This document shows, one piece after another, positions 1-10,067 of a DNA stretch of 64,000 nucleotides. How positions within the stretch are numbered: the stretch's first letter is position 1; each line of letters begins with the position of its first letter. The notes below the pieces were generated by a model, which was not told where the DNA came from, made no database searches, and saw only the letters and a program-made list of their open reading frames with translations. Both the position numbers and the translations under genes were made by a program. The DNA is from Ditylenchus dipsaci (taxonomy: Eukaryota > Nematoda > Chromadorea > Rhabditida > Anguinidae): contig SADC01000215.1 of the NCBI GenBank assembly GCA_004194705.1, positions 62,001 through 126,000 on the forward strand, in the 5' to 3' direction.

Positions 1-330
1 ACTATCGGCGCCGGGAGCTATTGTTCATATTCACTTGTATTTGGTGGGTATAAGGTGGTTCTATCTCTAATTTTTTACGACAAAAAGACTCCAGATTTAC
101 GGCAAAAGGCGACAAAAATTCTACCATCCTTACACTGGTGTCTCTATATAGTATTTGGCATGGATGGGTGGGTGGTTAGCGCATTTGGTTACATGTTTGG
201 TCACAAAGAAATTTTTTTAGTGTAATATTTTTATTTACATGTTTATACTTATTCGAAAGCTCTTTCAATGGCGGAGGACCGCTTGCAATCGGTTTTGGCG
301 TTTGCTGTAGAAAGAATTGAGATTTTGCCA
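1..330. other. gene-free repeat-derived sequence
   Basis: I see no coding signal here. A stretch near 145-180 (tctctatatagtatttgg followed by a G-rich segment) resembles the repeated unit at 38.43-39.01 kb, so this is probably an old fragment of the same dispersed repeat. Confidence 0.4.
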
Positions 331-993
331 TTTAAAGGGGCATGCTCGTCGCCGATAGGAATATGGCTAAAATTGATTTACGCCCTCAAAATACTGATTT
401 ACGCCCTCAAATTTATTATTTACGCCCTCAAATCATAAAGTTGATCAAAATTCTGATTTACGCCCTCAAATTGCTCATTTACGCCCTCAAATTTATTATT
501 TACGCCCTCAAATCGATCAAAATGCTTATTTTAGCCATCAAACTGCTCATTATTTTTTTAAACGTATGAAACTAGATGTAAATTAAAAAACAGAGAAGTC
601 TCTAGTTGCCTTAAAGGGGATGGATCATATCGGCTAGGTCATAGGTTCTAATTCCTCTGGGTATACACTTCATTTTTTTCACATTTTTAGTGAGTTCACC
701 GACTTTGCTGTCAGCAACTACCACAACAATCTGTGCGTTTTAACACTTATGATCGTCAAAATAAAAATAAAACAGCTAAATTATACGTACCGAGGTTTAT
801 ATAGCCTAACACATGCCAATTTTATTGACTTCTCAAGCGTTTGCTTACTTTTTAGAGTCAAAATTAAATAAAAGTTTTGCTAGCGAGAAAAACAAAGCGA
901 GAAATAAAATAGTTTAACAACTTTATTTGCCGTCTTCAACAATAACAATTCCCCAACAATTTAATAACTTGACAATAATTCTAAAGCTTCATC

Positions 994-1950
994 GGTAAAA
1001 TCCCAACTGGCAGGATTCCAACTGGCAGCACCCAACTGGCAGGACTCCCAACTGGCAGCACCCGACTGGCAGGACTCCCAACTGGCAGCACCCAACTGGC
1101 AGGACTCCCAACTGGCAGCACCCAACTGGCAGGACTCCCAAATGGCAGCCTTTTTTTAATTTTGTAGTCTTGACTGGGGTATGTACCTCAATATTCTGAG
1201 GTAGGTATCTTCGAGTAGGTGGATATCCCCCTCGCTGGTCTGAATTTTTTTTCGGGTATGCGTGTGTGAAATCGTAATTTTAGTACTATCAAACCCAACT
1301 CCCTATACGATTTTACGTGAGAATTAATGTTTTGTTTTACATTTTGACTTAGTGTTACTATAAAATAGTGTTACTTAGTGTTGTCTCGAAATCGATATTT
1401 GGACCGGAACCAGAATTTGACTTTTGCTAACAGCGGAATCGGGATTTGAGTTTTGTGAAAACCGCAGCCGGAATCGGAATAAAACCGGAGTCTCGAAAAC
1501 GTATTATTGAAACTAATCGCTGCAGCTTTACATGTGTTTTTTTATTTTGGTATTTAACACAAAAAATTAGCCCCAAAAGTTGAAAATATGCGTTTGAAGT
1601 CAGCCAAGAAAGAGCAAAATCATGATAGAGTTAGGCTTAGAATTGATATTTGGATGAGGACAGGAACCGGAATCGGGATCCGAAAAAGGACTGGTAAACC
1701 GGAACCGCAGTTTTGGGTCAACTCTAGTGTTACTAGTTTAAAATGGTTTGTTTGTCTAGGAAATATAGGAAAAATTTGGCTGCCAGTTGGGTGTTGCCAG
1801 TTGGGAGTCCTGCCAGTTGGGTACTGCCAGTTGGGAGTCCTGCCAGTTGGGTGCTGCCAGTTGGGAGTCCTGCCAGTCGGGTGCTGCCAGTTGGGAGTCC
1901 TGCCAGTTGGGTGCTGCCAGTTGGGGAGTCCTGCCAGTTGGGTGTCGTTC
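994..1950. mobile_element. foldback element (word CAACTGGCAG) inserted in the MULE transposase
   Basis: The arms are arrays of a roughly 30-bp unit built on CCAACTGGCAG, forward at 1001-1147 and inverted at about 1780-1945, with a loop of about 630 bp holding another dispersed repeat fragment. The 8-bp direct repeat GCTTCATC flanks it at 986-993 and 1951-1958. The right copy lies inside the transposase sequence just after its NNGLEGTNKMMK motif, so the insertion broke that reading frame. It has no coding capacity of its own: long frames in the arms only reflect stop-free repeats. Confidence 0.85.
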
Positions 1951-1958
1951 GCTTCATC

Positions 1959-3010
1959 ATCTTGTTTGTCCCTTCGAGGCCGTTGTTCGTAGTGATGGAC
2001 GGCATTCCAAATCCGGTAGCATGTCTGTAAGTCCACCCACGGTAGTCATCTCGAAGAAGCCAGGACTGGGAGAACTTTAAGCACGCAGTCCAAAGACGAT
2101 CGATCTCACTCCACTTTGCAGCCCAGTGACGGGAAAGAGTTCTTGCTGCTGAAAAGGTGTGTCTGAGCTATTTCTAGAATGATAAACTTCAGAGCTTACC
2201 TGCTGCAAATTCATAAATATTGGTAGCCTGAGCTAGCACAGCCACATCATCCTTGATCTCTTCCACCGCATATGGATCTTTGACTTCAGCAGCTCCTTGT
2301 TGAAGTTCATCATGACGTGTGCGTAGCACATTCCTCGCATGACGTTCGGCCAGACTGCTCGGCATCCTAAATCATTCAGTAATACAATGAATGGTTAGCC
2401 TATAACTACCTGCAGTAATTGCTGTTGCTCCATCGGCAACGAGAAGGCTGGGAGTGTAGTGGCGAGCTGGATCCGCACTTTCTATCTACCAAGAACTTGC
2501 TGTATGCCTAAGTGTCCTCATGCGATGAGATAGCAGTGAAAGTGGGAAAGAAAACCTTGTCTGCGTCAGAGAAGCCGGCCACCTAAAGTTTGGCATGGTA
2601 TAATTCTGTTATTACACGATTATTTACCACTAGAGGGTAGTTCAACGTCATTAACTTGTATGTCCCATCTGCTTGCAGAACCATCGAAAAGGCTTGCCGA
2701 CGCACGAGCCGAAGAGTTGACATCACGAGAACAAACGCTTGTGATCGTGTAAACCGGTTGTCTGGATGAGCGAACTGCTGAGATCTTTTGAATAGCGGAC
2801 GCGCATACGAGCCTTGCAGTTGAACTTTCCCTTTCGCTTCTTCTTCGAGTTGTGGCACACGTAGACGTCGGTAGCTGCCTTGATTCCTTCTTCAGCGTAG
2901 TCGAAGCAATAATCCTTCCCGTGTTCAGCAAGCCAGCCATCGATCTCCTCCTTGTTCTTGCAGAGCATAATGGTTTTCCACTCGGTAGCGGGCCCTCGCT
3001 TCTTAAGCAT
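1959..3010 (-). pseudogene. MULE transposase, frameshifted and truncated
   Basis: Reading on minus from a Met at 3010, the N-terminus has a FLYWCH-like zinc-finger pattern (YVCHNS, then FNCKARMRVRY, then LHDHK). The DDE core follows in other frames: LQADGTYK (about 2657-2680, first Asp), GFSDADKVFFPTF, VADGATAIT (about 2420-2441, second Asp), an AHVMMNFNKEL-type segment, and TTNNGLEGTNK (about 1968-1995, Glu). This order and spacing are typical of animal MULE transposases. Frame changes at the zinc finger/DDE junction and the insertion at 1950 mean no intact protein. The region normally between finger and catalytic core looks shortened. It is the only DDE transposase of this superfamily recognised in the window. 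Confidence 0.8.
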
Positions 3011-3066
3011 CTTAAATTTAATGGTAAATCTGAGAAAGTTGAGGCTGTAAATAAATGATTTGATGG

Positions 3067-3242
3067 AGCAACAGAACCTTTGGGCCCCACTCGCCAGAAC
3101 CAAAGGGGTCCCAGTCATTTTAAGTCTAATCTATGCAAAAAAAAGTTCAATTTGAATTCGCGCCTTACTTATTTTTCGCATAGATTAGACTTAAAATGAC
3201 TGGGACCCCTTTGGTTCTGGCGAGTGGGGCCCAAAGGTTCTG
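3067..3242. repeat. near-perfect palindrome inside the MULE
   Basis: The left arm (AACCTTTGGGCCCCACTCGC and onward) and the right arm are reverse complements over about 70 bp around a short AT-rich loop. It lies between the transposase start and the right terminal array. It is probably a small palindromic insertion. Confidence 0.7.
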
Positions 3243-3439
3243 GATAGCCGATTTGATGGCTAAAATAAGCATTTTGATCGATTTGAGGGCGTAAATAATA
3301 AATTTGAGGGCGTAAATCAGTATTTTGAGGGCGTAAACTACTTATAGCCTAGGAATATTTTGAAAGGCGGATACCAACGAATTTCAAAAGAGAATTAATT
3401 TGACGAAATTTTGGGAAAGTCGAGGAAAAATTATACCTC

Positions 3440-3515
3440 CAGTGGGAATCTAACATACTAACAACTTTCGCAGTTCGCCGCCGCTATCCCACTAGGCCAC
3501 CGATGTTATTGCAAG
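3440..3515 (-). other. tRNA-derived (SINE-like) fragment
   Basis: On minus it reads GGTGGCCTAGTGGGATAGC, like a tRNA A-box, then about 30 bases later GTTAGATTCCC, like a degraded B-box. Acceptor and anticodon stems are not convincing, so I read it as the head of a tRNA-derived SINE or a dead tRNA, not a working gene. Confidence 0.35.
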
Positions 3516-4129
3516 TACGAAGAGTTTTTAATTACTTATTGCCCGCAGGGTACTTAATTAAAATTTATTTTGAAATAATTCTCGTTTGAATTGACCTGCT
3601 ACCGCCTTTCAAAAGCGAGCATGCCCCTTTAAGGGCAGGTTTATGAAACTAAAATTATAAGCAAATTGACCACGCTGAACACAAATTCGGTGTCAAAAGT
3701 TCAGGTTTTTTCCTAGCGAAAGTTTTATGTCAAAGTGGTTTGTGAACTTTTTTTGAGTGCCTTGCAAAACACTGCGGAAGCATTTTCACACTTTATCTTT
3801 AAGTGCTTTCTGGTGAAGTTTTTCATGCTCTGACGAATAATATATACTTTTGACTAAACCATCACACTTTATTTTGCATTTAAAAGTATCAACACCGTTT
3901 TTGAAAAATGACACAATGTGTTTTTTTTGAGCGAAAATCTTCATTTAATCATCATAAAAACCCAAACGATATCTCATTAGAAAGCTCGTGATTAGCGCTT
4001 CTTTTAAATTAAAACCAAAGTGATTAGTAAAGAAATGGGTAAAAGGGAATTTCGCAGCTAATTCTCGTAATTTTGCACCAAATGTTTCATAAAATGACTT
4101 AGATTGCTCAGAACCTCACCCTGGAGTGG

Positions 4130-4395
4130 CCAGAAACCCCTGAAAGTTGGTTTTTTGAGGGTTTACTAAAGAGGGTAAACTTTATGCAAAAATTCGATTG
4201 GGCGGATCAGAATTCCAGTCCGATGGGCTTAATCGCTAATAATTTCAGGTTTATGGTGGTTTTGAGTGGTATAGGGTGGAATTCTGAGCGATTAAGCCCA
4301 TCGGACTGGAATTCTGATCCGCCAAATCGAATTTTCGCATAAAGTTTACCCCCCTTTACCCCCTTTAGTAAACCCCCAACCAAAAACCAACTTTT
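4130..4395. repeat. palindromic MITE, family S copy 1
   Basis: The core arms GTCCGATGGGCTTAATCGCT and AGCGATTAAGCCCATCGGAC face each other, with outer arms around GGTTTACTAAAG / CTTTAGTAAACC. Related copies lie at 48.53-48.90 and 63.15-63.40 kb. The rest of 3633-4930 is AT-rich and I see no gene or other clear structure in it. Confidence 0.75.
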
Positions 4396-4933
4396 AAAAA
4401 TAAAAAAATGGTGGGATCTGTCCCTTTGAAGTTGCATTAGCAGGAATCTTGACTTGGGTGGTTCAGAAAGGCAGATGACCCGCAGATACCAACTTTTTTG
4501 AAATATTTTTTCACCATCTTCTTTAGCGTGAAGTTCTGCGCTAGAACCCATATTTTTCACGTACGGGAGCCAGAGTGTTAAATCATTTTTTGAGTGAAAC
4601 CGGATTAGGCACTCCGACCAAAATTGTTTACGAACGTTTCTTTTAACATGTTAAGCAATAAAAACTAGTTAAAACCTGTATTTGTATCACATTTCAAAAA
4701 TTTGGGTCGAATTTTTTCCCGTATTTTCAGTGCTTTTCTAATCCTTGAAACATTTTTTCCATCGTTTAGCATGTTTTATTGCCTTTGGAGTTGTTTAAAC
4801 GCGATTCCGGGAGAAGCTGACACTGTGCACTCCGAACAAATTTGTTTCTAGAACTGACTAAACTGATCAAAGTGTTTTGTCAAATTGTACAATTGATAAT
4901 TTTGTGTAGGTATCTGTTAACTCAGTAATAAAT

Positions 4934-5263
4934 TTATTTAGTAATCCATTCATTCAGTTCATCATCAAAATCTTCGGAAACTATTAATGTTTCTGTTATT
5001 TTTTTGAGTCCTGCTTCAGCTAGACCAGATCCGATACATTCTAAAAAATCGGGATCCTCAAAGCACTCAATTTTGAGAGTGTGGCATTTATGTAGCAATG
5101 TCTTCCAGTCCTCTTTGTGTGGACACACCTCGGAGTGTGTCCACTGCGTGTTTTCATGCATCACACCATTGCAAAAGAATCTCAAATTTATGCATGAGTT
5201 AGTTACATTAGCGCGCCATCGGTATACTTCTATTGACAGCAGTCTACGCAAAAATCCATCGTC
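4934..5263 (-). CDS. F-box protein gene, exon 2 (C-terminal)
   Basis: Acceptor AATTTAG at 5270-5264 opens an exon starting DDGFLRRLLSIEVYRW and running 109 codons to a stop near 4934, with AATAAA just downstream. It joins in phase 0 to the F-box exon ending at 9762, giving a protein of about 211 residues. It is rich in Cys, His and acidic residues (NGVMHENTQWTHSE, IECFEDPDFLE) and ends SEDFDDELNEWITK. I do not recognise a domain in this half; substrate-binding C-termini of F-box proteins evolve fast. The link to exon 1 is inferred from phase and strand only, across a 4.5-kb transposon-filled intron. Confidence 0.5.
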   Translation of the reverse strand, partial: DDGFLRRLLSIEVYRWRANVTNSCINLRFFCNGVMHENTQWTHSEVCPHKEDWKTLLHKCHTLKIECFEDPDFLECIGSGLAEAGLKKITETLIVSEDFDDELNEWITK

Positions 5264-5325
5264 CTAAATTTATAAATAAAGGCTGGCGCAAATAACTTTT
5301 TTTGCTTCTCTCCAAACCAGGGATA

Positions 5326-5810
5326 CTGTATTCCTCTGATTGCCGCCTCGGGTCGCTTATTTTTCGATCGACCTCTAGGAGGGGGAGGGAGGTGCGCTTT
5401 TTAGAGTCATTTTGAATTTTTGGTTGAAAACCCAAAATCTAAAATGCAGAATTAGTAGAGCTCGCGGGAAATAAGAAAAAATAAATAAAGCCTGTTCGAA
5501 AAAAAATCATGCACCGAGATACAATAGCTCAAAGTCGAGGGGGCGGCAATTAGAGGAAATACGGTAGACTACTTTTTGAAGTAATCGTTTGCCTTAATTG
5601 CAGTGCAAGCTGTCAATTTAGAAATTTTGATATTTTCTTGAAAAATACCGTATTTTCTCTATTGAACGGGCATGCCCGATTTTTTTCAATCCCTCGAAAA
5701 TCGGAAAATTTTGAAGTCGATCTCGAGATTTTCGGGTTCTCAACCAAAATCTAAAAATAAGAATCGCTAGAACTCATGGGAGTTAAGAAAATGGACGCTA
5801 CTGTCATATA
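5326..5810. mobile_element. two MITE copies (family E), one complete and one truncated
   Basis: Copy E1 (about 5326-5571) has ends TACTGTATTCCTCTGATTG and CAATTAGAGGAAATACGGTA. Copy E2 starts at about 5645 (TACCGTATTTTCTCTA), with GGGCATGCCC directly after, and fades before the C-run near 5817. Both sit in the F-box intron. Other copies are near 10.31, 23.3, 26.0, 47.2 and 62.5 kb. Flanking TA suggests a Tc1/mariner-type origin. Confidence 0.7.
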
Positions 5811-6503
5811 CAACAACCCCCCCCCCCCAAAGCTGCTGTGATATTTTTTTTCTTGGTTCCAGCAATCAATTTCAGCGTCTTCTAAGCTATAGCTTTTCTT
5901 ATGTTAAAACATGGCTGGAGAATACTTTACTGGAACTGCGAAAAAAACGGTTCAAAGCGATCTAAAGCAATTTTAATGCCGTGAAACGGCTCACCCTGAG
6001 ACTGACATAAATTTTTTGATATCAATTGATTCTATCAAAAAGTCTTTCTGACATGAATTCAAACTGACAATAATTTGTCTTGACACGATTTTTTTTGAAT
6101 AAATTTGTTTAGCAGTTAAATGTTTATAAAAATAATTGATTTCAAGTTGTTTAGCCTCATTCATACTTACCCGAAACATCGAAACAAAACACATGTTTCG
6201 CGAAACAATCCCCCGAAACATCGGTGTTTCGCGAAACAAGAAAGTGTTTCGCGAAACAACCCGCCGAAACATGTTTGGGGAATGTTACGCGAAACATGTT
6301 TCGCGAAACAGGGCTGTCGAAACATGGTAATGTAATGCTTGTTAATACGGCTCAAATCGGTGTTAATGATTCTTGTTGTGTAGTTTTTAATAAATCTTTC
6401 TTTTTACAGTGGTTTCGGCGATAAAAAATGCTAAAATATAATATTGCAGGCATATTCGAACGATATACTCAATTTTTGTCAAGTCTAAGTGACTTCGTGA
6501 GCT

Positions 6504-6875
6504 TTAGCGTCCCATCCTCGCCAAAGTAAGGTTTGCTTTCGGGTTAGATGAAGTTTTCTGCACACCAGCCAGCACTTCATTGATCTGAGTCTGCAACTCC
6601 CTCTGTTTGGCCACATCTAACAGTTGCAGAACTCTAATACAGTCATCCACCTGCAATTAGAACACATTTAACGGTCGATTAGGGTAATCCAAACCAACCT
6701 TTGGGTTTCCACTTGATCGAACTCCCAAATCGAAAGACTGCAGCGTGAATTTCTTCTCTCCAGTTTCTGCATTTGAACTAGCACTGATCTCTTTCAAATA
6801 TTTGCCGATGGCCAGCAAAGTAGTTTCCACATCCGAATGCAATGAAATTACTAGAATCGAAGCAAACTCATCTAC
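6504..6875 (-). pseudogene. RTRAF: RTRAF (C14orf166/hCLE) C-terminal fragment, two exons
   Basis: Exon A (6875-6699) runs VDEFASILVIS to FDLGVRSSGNPK. A 48-base intron (gttggt to ttgcag) follows, then exon B (6650-6504) with VLQLLDVAKQRELQTQINE and ending LTLARMGR then stop. The exon B match to human RTRAF as I recall it (RELQTKINEAI, C-terminus GKVGR) is strong and collinear. RTRAF is a small RNA-associated protein of tRNA-ligase and transcription complexes. Only about the last 108 residues are present; upstream sequence is Harbinger-like, so this is a captured fragment and not a gene. Splice sites and frame are intact, which suggests recent capture or expression as a fusion. Confidence 0.7.
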
Positions 6876-6888
6876 CTGGGCTTTGATG

Positions 6889-7089
6889 GCACTCAAATAG
6901 AACATAATAATGCAATATTTCTTGATCTGAACTGAAAGGTTGGATTAAATAGAAAGCACTTTTTAGCTCTAAAGTTTTCACCCAGTTTTGACTGTGCCTA
7001 GAAAAAGACGCCAACGAGTAGCCCATATTCCGAGTGCGTGTTCTACACAGGCACGTGCTTTGCTCAGTCTTGCATTAAAGTCAATCTTA
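6889..7089 (-). pseudogene. Harbinger/PIF transposase C-terminal fragment
   Basis: Minus reads KIDFNARLSKARACVEHALG then IWATRWRLFLGTV, the classic DDE_Tnp_4 motif (FN.RLS.AR..VE.AFG....RWR). After a break, VQIKKYCIIMFYL resembles the conserved end VKACCVLHNYL. The catalytic residues lie upstream and are absent. This last segment is in frame with the RTRAF exon directly downstream. Confidence 0.65.
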
Positions 7090-7374
7090 GCTTGTTTCTT
7101 AGTCGTTAGAAGTAAAAAAACACAGTCAGAATGTCCAGCGAACAACTAAAAACTTCGAAAAACTGCACTTTTACTCCATGTTTCGAAGGACCTGTTTCGC
7201 GAAACATGTTTCGCGAAACACGGCGAAACATGAAAATGTTTCGCGAAACAGCTATTTTTTGTTTCGCGAAACATGTTTCGGGGGGTTGTTTCGCGAAACA
7301 TTTTCATGTTTCGCGAAACAGGGCATGTTTCGGGTAAGTATGAATGAGGCTTTTTTAAACTGTAAATAATCGGG

Positions 7375-8227
7375 GATTGTGTTTGATAGTACCGAACGTA
7401 CGATTTCAGCAACCTGAACCCAAAACTTTGGGAAGGTACTACCTGGACAGGATATCCATCCCGGTGGCCTGGGAAATCAAAAATCAAAAAACGAAGTTTA
7501 CCCAAAATTAATAACAAACTTTTTTCTTACATAAATTCTATGGGGAATACGGTTTGATAGGGCCAAAATCTCAATTTTAAACATCCTAACTCCGAAACCT
7601 TGGCTAGTACCCTTGGTTCAGGGGTAGGTACCCCTGGCTCAGGTGGATACCCACCTGGATGGCCTGAAAAAATGAATTTTTTTAAAATAAAAATCATATG
7701 AAAAATCGTGTGGTGAATCCTGTTCATCAGGATTAAAATTACGATTAAACCCACCCGAATCCCAAAATTCAGGGTACCACCTGACCAGGTGGTCACCCAG
7801 CTGGATGGCCTGAAAAATGAAAAAAATTTTAAACTAAAAACAAACCATCCTATCATATGCAAAATTGTGAGGGAGTTGGGTTTGTTCAGACCAAATTCAC
7901 GATTTTCCCCACCAAAACCCTAAAACCTGGGTTAGGTACTACCTAACGAGGTTGATATCCAGCTGGAAAACCTGAAAAAATATTTTTCGATAGTTTGAAT
8001 AACAATCCATGCCATCATATGTAAAAACGTGTAAGGAATTAGGTTTGATAAGACAGAAATCCCAATTTCACACAGCCAGACCCCAAAACCGAAATGGTTA
8101 TCTTCTGGTCAGGTGGATATCCAGTTACAGGCGTTAAGCGAATTGATCCAGAATTAGTCCGCACATGAATTGACCCACACTTTCCAAATAATTTGAAATT
8201 TTTTAAAATTGAAAAATTTTGCGGCAT
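7375..8227. repeat. cluster of dispersed repeat B
   Basis: Four diverged units follow one another, each with a pattern such as GACCAGGTGGATATCC, a gap, then TCAAACCCAATTCC with a nearby ACGATTTTAC-like end. The same unit recurs near 1.2, 8.7, 16.4, 18.5, 36.7, 37.7 and 43.6-43.9 kb, making it one of the most abundant repeats here. No coding potential was seen. Confidence 0.6.
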
Positions 8228-8592
8228 TTAAATTTTTTAGTCTGAACCAACCAAACCAAGTGGTCGTCCACTTGCTGCGATTTCTTTTTCGTTTTTCATG
8301 TTCCGAAACCTGTTTTCCGGACTGATTTGAGCATGCTGAAGATGGTTCGATAGTGTTAAAAAGCCTTTTTGTGTGGTTATTTTTTAATTTTGCAAAATGA
8401 TTGATTTTGCCAAAACTCGATTTTACTGAAACTCAAAAAATACCCTACAAAACGGCATTTAACAACTATCAAACCACCTTTGGCATGTCCAAATTAGTCC
8501 AGAAAATATGTTTCGGGACCCGAAAAAGTAAAAAAATTGCTTCAAGTGGACGACCACTTGGTTTGGTTGGTTCAGACTAAAAAATTTAAATT
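8228..8592. repeat. palindromic MITE, family C
   Basis: Inverted ends AACCAAACCAAGTGGTCGTC / GACGACCACTTGGTTTGG and inner arms around CATGCTGAAGATGGTTTGAT / CTATCAAACCACC form a hairpin of about 350 bp. Copies or halves recur in the two large arms (15.4-16.25 and 40.4-40.5 kb), at 33.4-33.75, 34.0-34.36, 40.84-41.16 and 43.02-43.49 kb. Confidence 0.7.
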
Positions 8593-9160
8593 CCCAAAAA
8601 AATTTTAACGAATTCGAAAAGTTTTGACCAATTCAAATGTGGGCCAATTCGTGTGTGGACCTATTCGGTATGGATCAATTCGGTATAAATCAATTTGCTT
8701 AACGCTCGTAAATGGATATCCACCTGGACCAGGGGTACTCATTTCGGGTTTTGTGTTTAAGTAGGTGAAATTGGGTTTTGGTCTTATCAAACCCAATTCT
8801 CCACCCGATTTTACGTATGAAAATACGATTTGTTTTTGAATCTAAATCAATTTTGTTTTAAGACCATTCAACTGCTTCTGGAGACCGGAAGGGTTAAAGT
8901 GGGTTAGTTGCTTAGTCATATTTCGAAAATAATAAAATCGAAACCAAATACAGCCAAAAAACTAGCCAAAGTCAAGACAATACCATTTTTCATCAGAATC
9001 ATTAATTTCGAAACAGTTTTTGCTAATATAAGTTTTATTTTAAAAAAATCGTGTCAAGACAAATTATTGTCAGTTTGAATTTATGTCAGAAAGACTTTTT
9101 GATAGAATCAATTGATATCAAAAAAATTTATGTCAGTCTCAGGGTGAGCCCGTGAAACGG

Positions 9161-9650
9161 ATAGAAAACACGTTTTTAGGTGTGGGACAAAACATTTTCG
9201 AAATTTTTTTTTTACTTGGCTCGGTCTCCCTATGCTTTAGTCATTTTCGGCATTTTACCCCGTTTTGGTCACTGAAGCTAGGCAAAAGAGCCTCTATATG
9301 CATTTTTTGACCAAGAGTACTTCTTGGAATCATGTCTAAGGTAAGGGAGTGCGCGCATCTCTAACCCATCAAGCCCCCTGCGCCCCTTCGGGGCGCAGGG
9401 GCTTGGAGTTGAGATGCGCACACCCACATACCTTAGACACAAATCACTCGAAAGTGACTCTGGATGCATGAAAAAGCAGAGTTTATTTATGCAATGGCCC
9501 TAGTTAACAAAGCTTTGTTGATATTCTATCTTTTTAGGTTCAACAGAAGTGACCAATGCAAAAGTGACCGAAAACCACAGGGTGTATCAAGGCAGACAAA
9601 AAGAAAAAGTTTCGAATAATGCCCTTTGCTCACCTAAGAATGTGTTTTCC
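9161..9650. repeat. nested foldback with GC-rich hairpin (family R copy 1)
   Basis: Outer ends AAAACACGTTTTTAGGTG / CACCTAAGAATGTGTTTT enclose a strong hairpin at about 9370-9410 whose arms carry CCCCTGCGCCCC / GGGGCGCAGGGG. GATGCGCACACCCAC and CATGCATCCAGAGTC motifs flank it. Copies lie at about 50.13-50.35 and 51.02-51.25 kb. This block interrupts the right arm of the 5.9-9.7 kb foldback. Confidence 0.65.
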
Positions 9651-9761
9651 ACCCGTTTCACGGCATGAAAGTTGCTTTAGAGCGCTTTAAACCGTGTTTT
9701 CGGAATTTCGGTAAAGTGACCTTAGGTAAAAATATGATTTTTCGTTTAAAAAATTGCATAC

Positions 9762-10067
9762 CTCCTCATCGTTTCGAACATTGACAAGTTCCATAATGTG
9801 TATTTTGGGTCTGACTTTTCTAGCACAGTCAGCAAAGTCTTCAAATGTGGTGAATAGTCTTGAACGAGGGGAATCAGAGGAGTACTGAAGAATAAAGCCT
9901 TGGTCGGATACTTTCAAGCGGTGCATTTGAGGAATACGGCGATTACTCAGCTGTTGAGCACAGCCCTGTAATTGGCGACTAGACAAAGCTAAGGCATTCA
10001 AGTCATTGTATGTGCAGAAGTGCAAGACCTCCATTAGCACCTCGTTTGGCAATGCAAGAAGGGGCAT
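9762..10067 (-). CDS. F-box protein gene, exon 1
   Basis: The exon starts at ATG (10067). Residues 2-42 (LLALPNEVLMEVLHFCTYND then LNALALSSRQLQGCAQ) form an F-box, the roughly 40-residue Skp1-binding motif that puts a protein into an SCF ubiquitin ligase as the substrate receptor. The exon is exactly 102 codons and ends GATGAGGAG|gtatgc, a good donor in phase 0. The next candidate exon on minus is 5263-4934, also phase 0. All sequence between them is transposon-derived. The reading frame is clean. Confidence 0.75.

Larger units (their letters stand above)
365..3349 (-). mobile_element. MULE DNA transposon with word-array terminal repeats
   Basis: The element starts GGCTAAAATTG and ends in CTTATAGCC; both ends run into arrays of the word TTTACGCCCTCAAA, forward at about 380-520 and inverted at about 3280-3340. 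A perfect 9-bp direct repeat TAGGAATAT flanks it (356-364 and 3350-3358). Nine bases is the usual target duplication of Mutator-like elements. Inside are a broken MULE transposase on minus and a younger foldback insertion at 994-1950. Boundaries are seen directly; the superfamily follows from the transposase. Confidence 0.85.
331..3632. repeat. inverted-repeat shell split by the MULE insertion
   Basis: TTAAAGGGGCATGCTCG at about 332-348 is the reverse complement of 3616-3632. The MULE at 365-3349 lies between them with its own target duplication, so it landed in an older palindromic MITE. Similar termini occur near 24.45 and 24.65 kb. The left remnant is only a few tens of bases and the right one about 270. 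Confidence 0.5.
6154..7350. mobile_element. foldback element carrying captured RTRAF and Harbinger fragments
   Basis: The terminal repeat GCCTCATTCATACTTACCCG (6154-6173) is mirrored at 7331-7350. Subterminal arrays of the palindromic word GTTTCGCGAAACAT fill 6173-6320 and 7185-7330. Between the arms lie two gene pieces on minus: a Harbinger (DDE_Tnp_4) C-terminal fragment and a two-exon RTRAF C-terminal fragment. TTA-type sites border it, which would suit Harbinger, but the duplication is not clean. The same outer terminus with a different word occurs at 23411-23826. Confidence 0.75.
5925..9717. mobile_element. outer nested foldback filling the F-box intron
   Basis: The left arm (about 5925-6105) includes GCCGTGAAACGGCTCACCCTG and CTGACAATAATTTGTCTTGAC. 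Its mirror is split between 9044-9160 and 9651-9717 by a later insertion (9161-9650). The loop carries the Harbinger-type element at 6154-7350, dispersed repeats at 7.4-8.1 kb and a palindromic copy at 8.23-8.59 kb. Exact ends are uncertain by about 10 bp and no target duplication was identified. Confidence 0.6.

Noticed and set aside
1005..1147. Regular direct repeats with spacers, CRISPR-like at first sight (also 33268-33405 and 42420-42595)
   Set aside because: Eukaryotic context, units abut or have very short non-unique spacers, and every array is mirrored by an inverted array in the same transposon. No cas genes.
1588..2080. Several overlapping open frames on both strands
   Set aside because: They run through the stop-free CAACTGGCAG array of a foldback element. 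Frames on opposite strands are open at once, as expected of a repeat.
2852..3058. Plus-strand frame opposite the MULE zinc finger
   Set aside because: Shadow of the minus-strand transposase exon, which carries the recognisable Cys/His motifs.
6120..7517. Open frames rich in FRETCFAKHVSRN
   Set aside because: Produced by the palindromic word GTTTCGCGAAACAT in all frames. Only the minus-strand Harbinger and RTRAF pieces inside have real homology.
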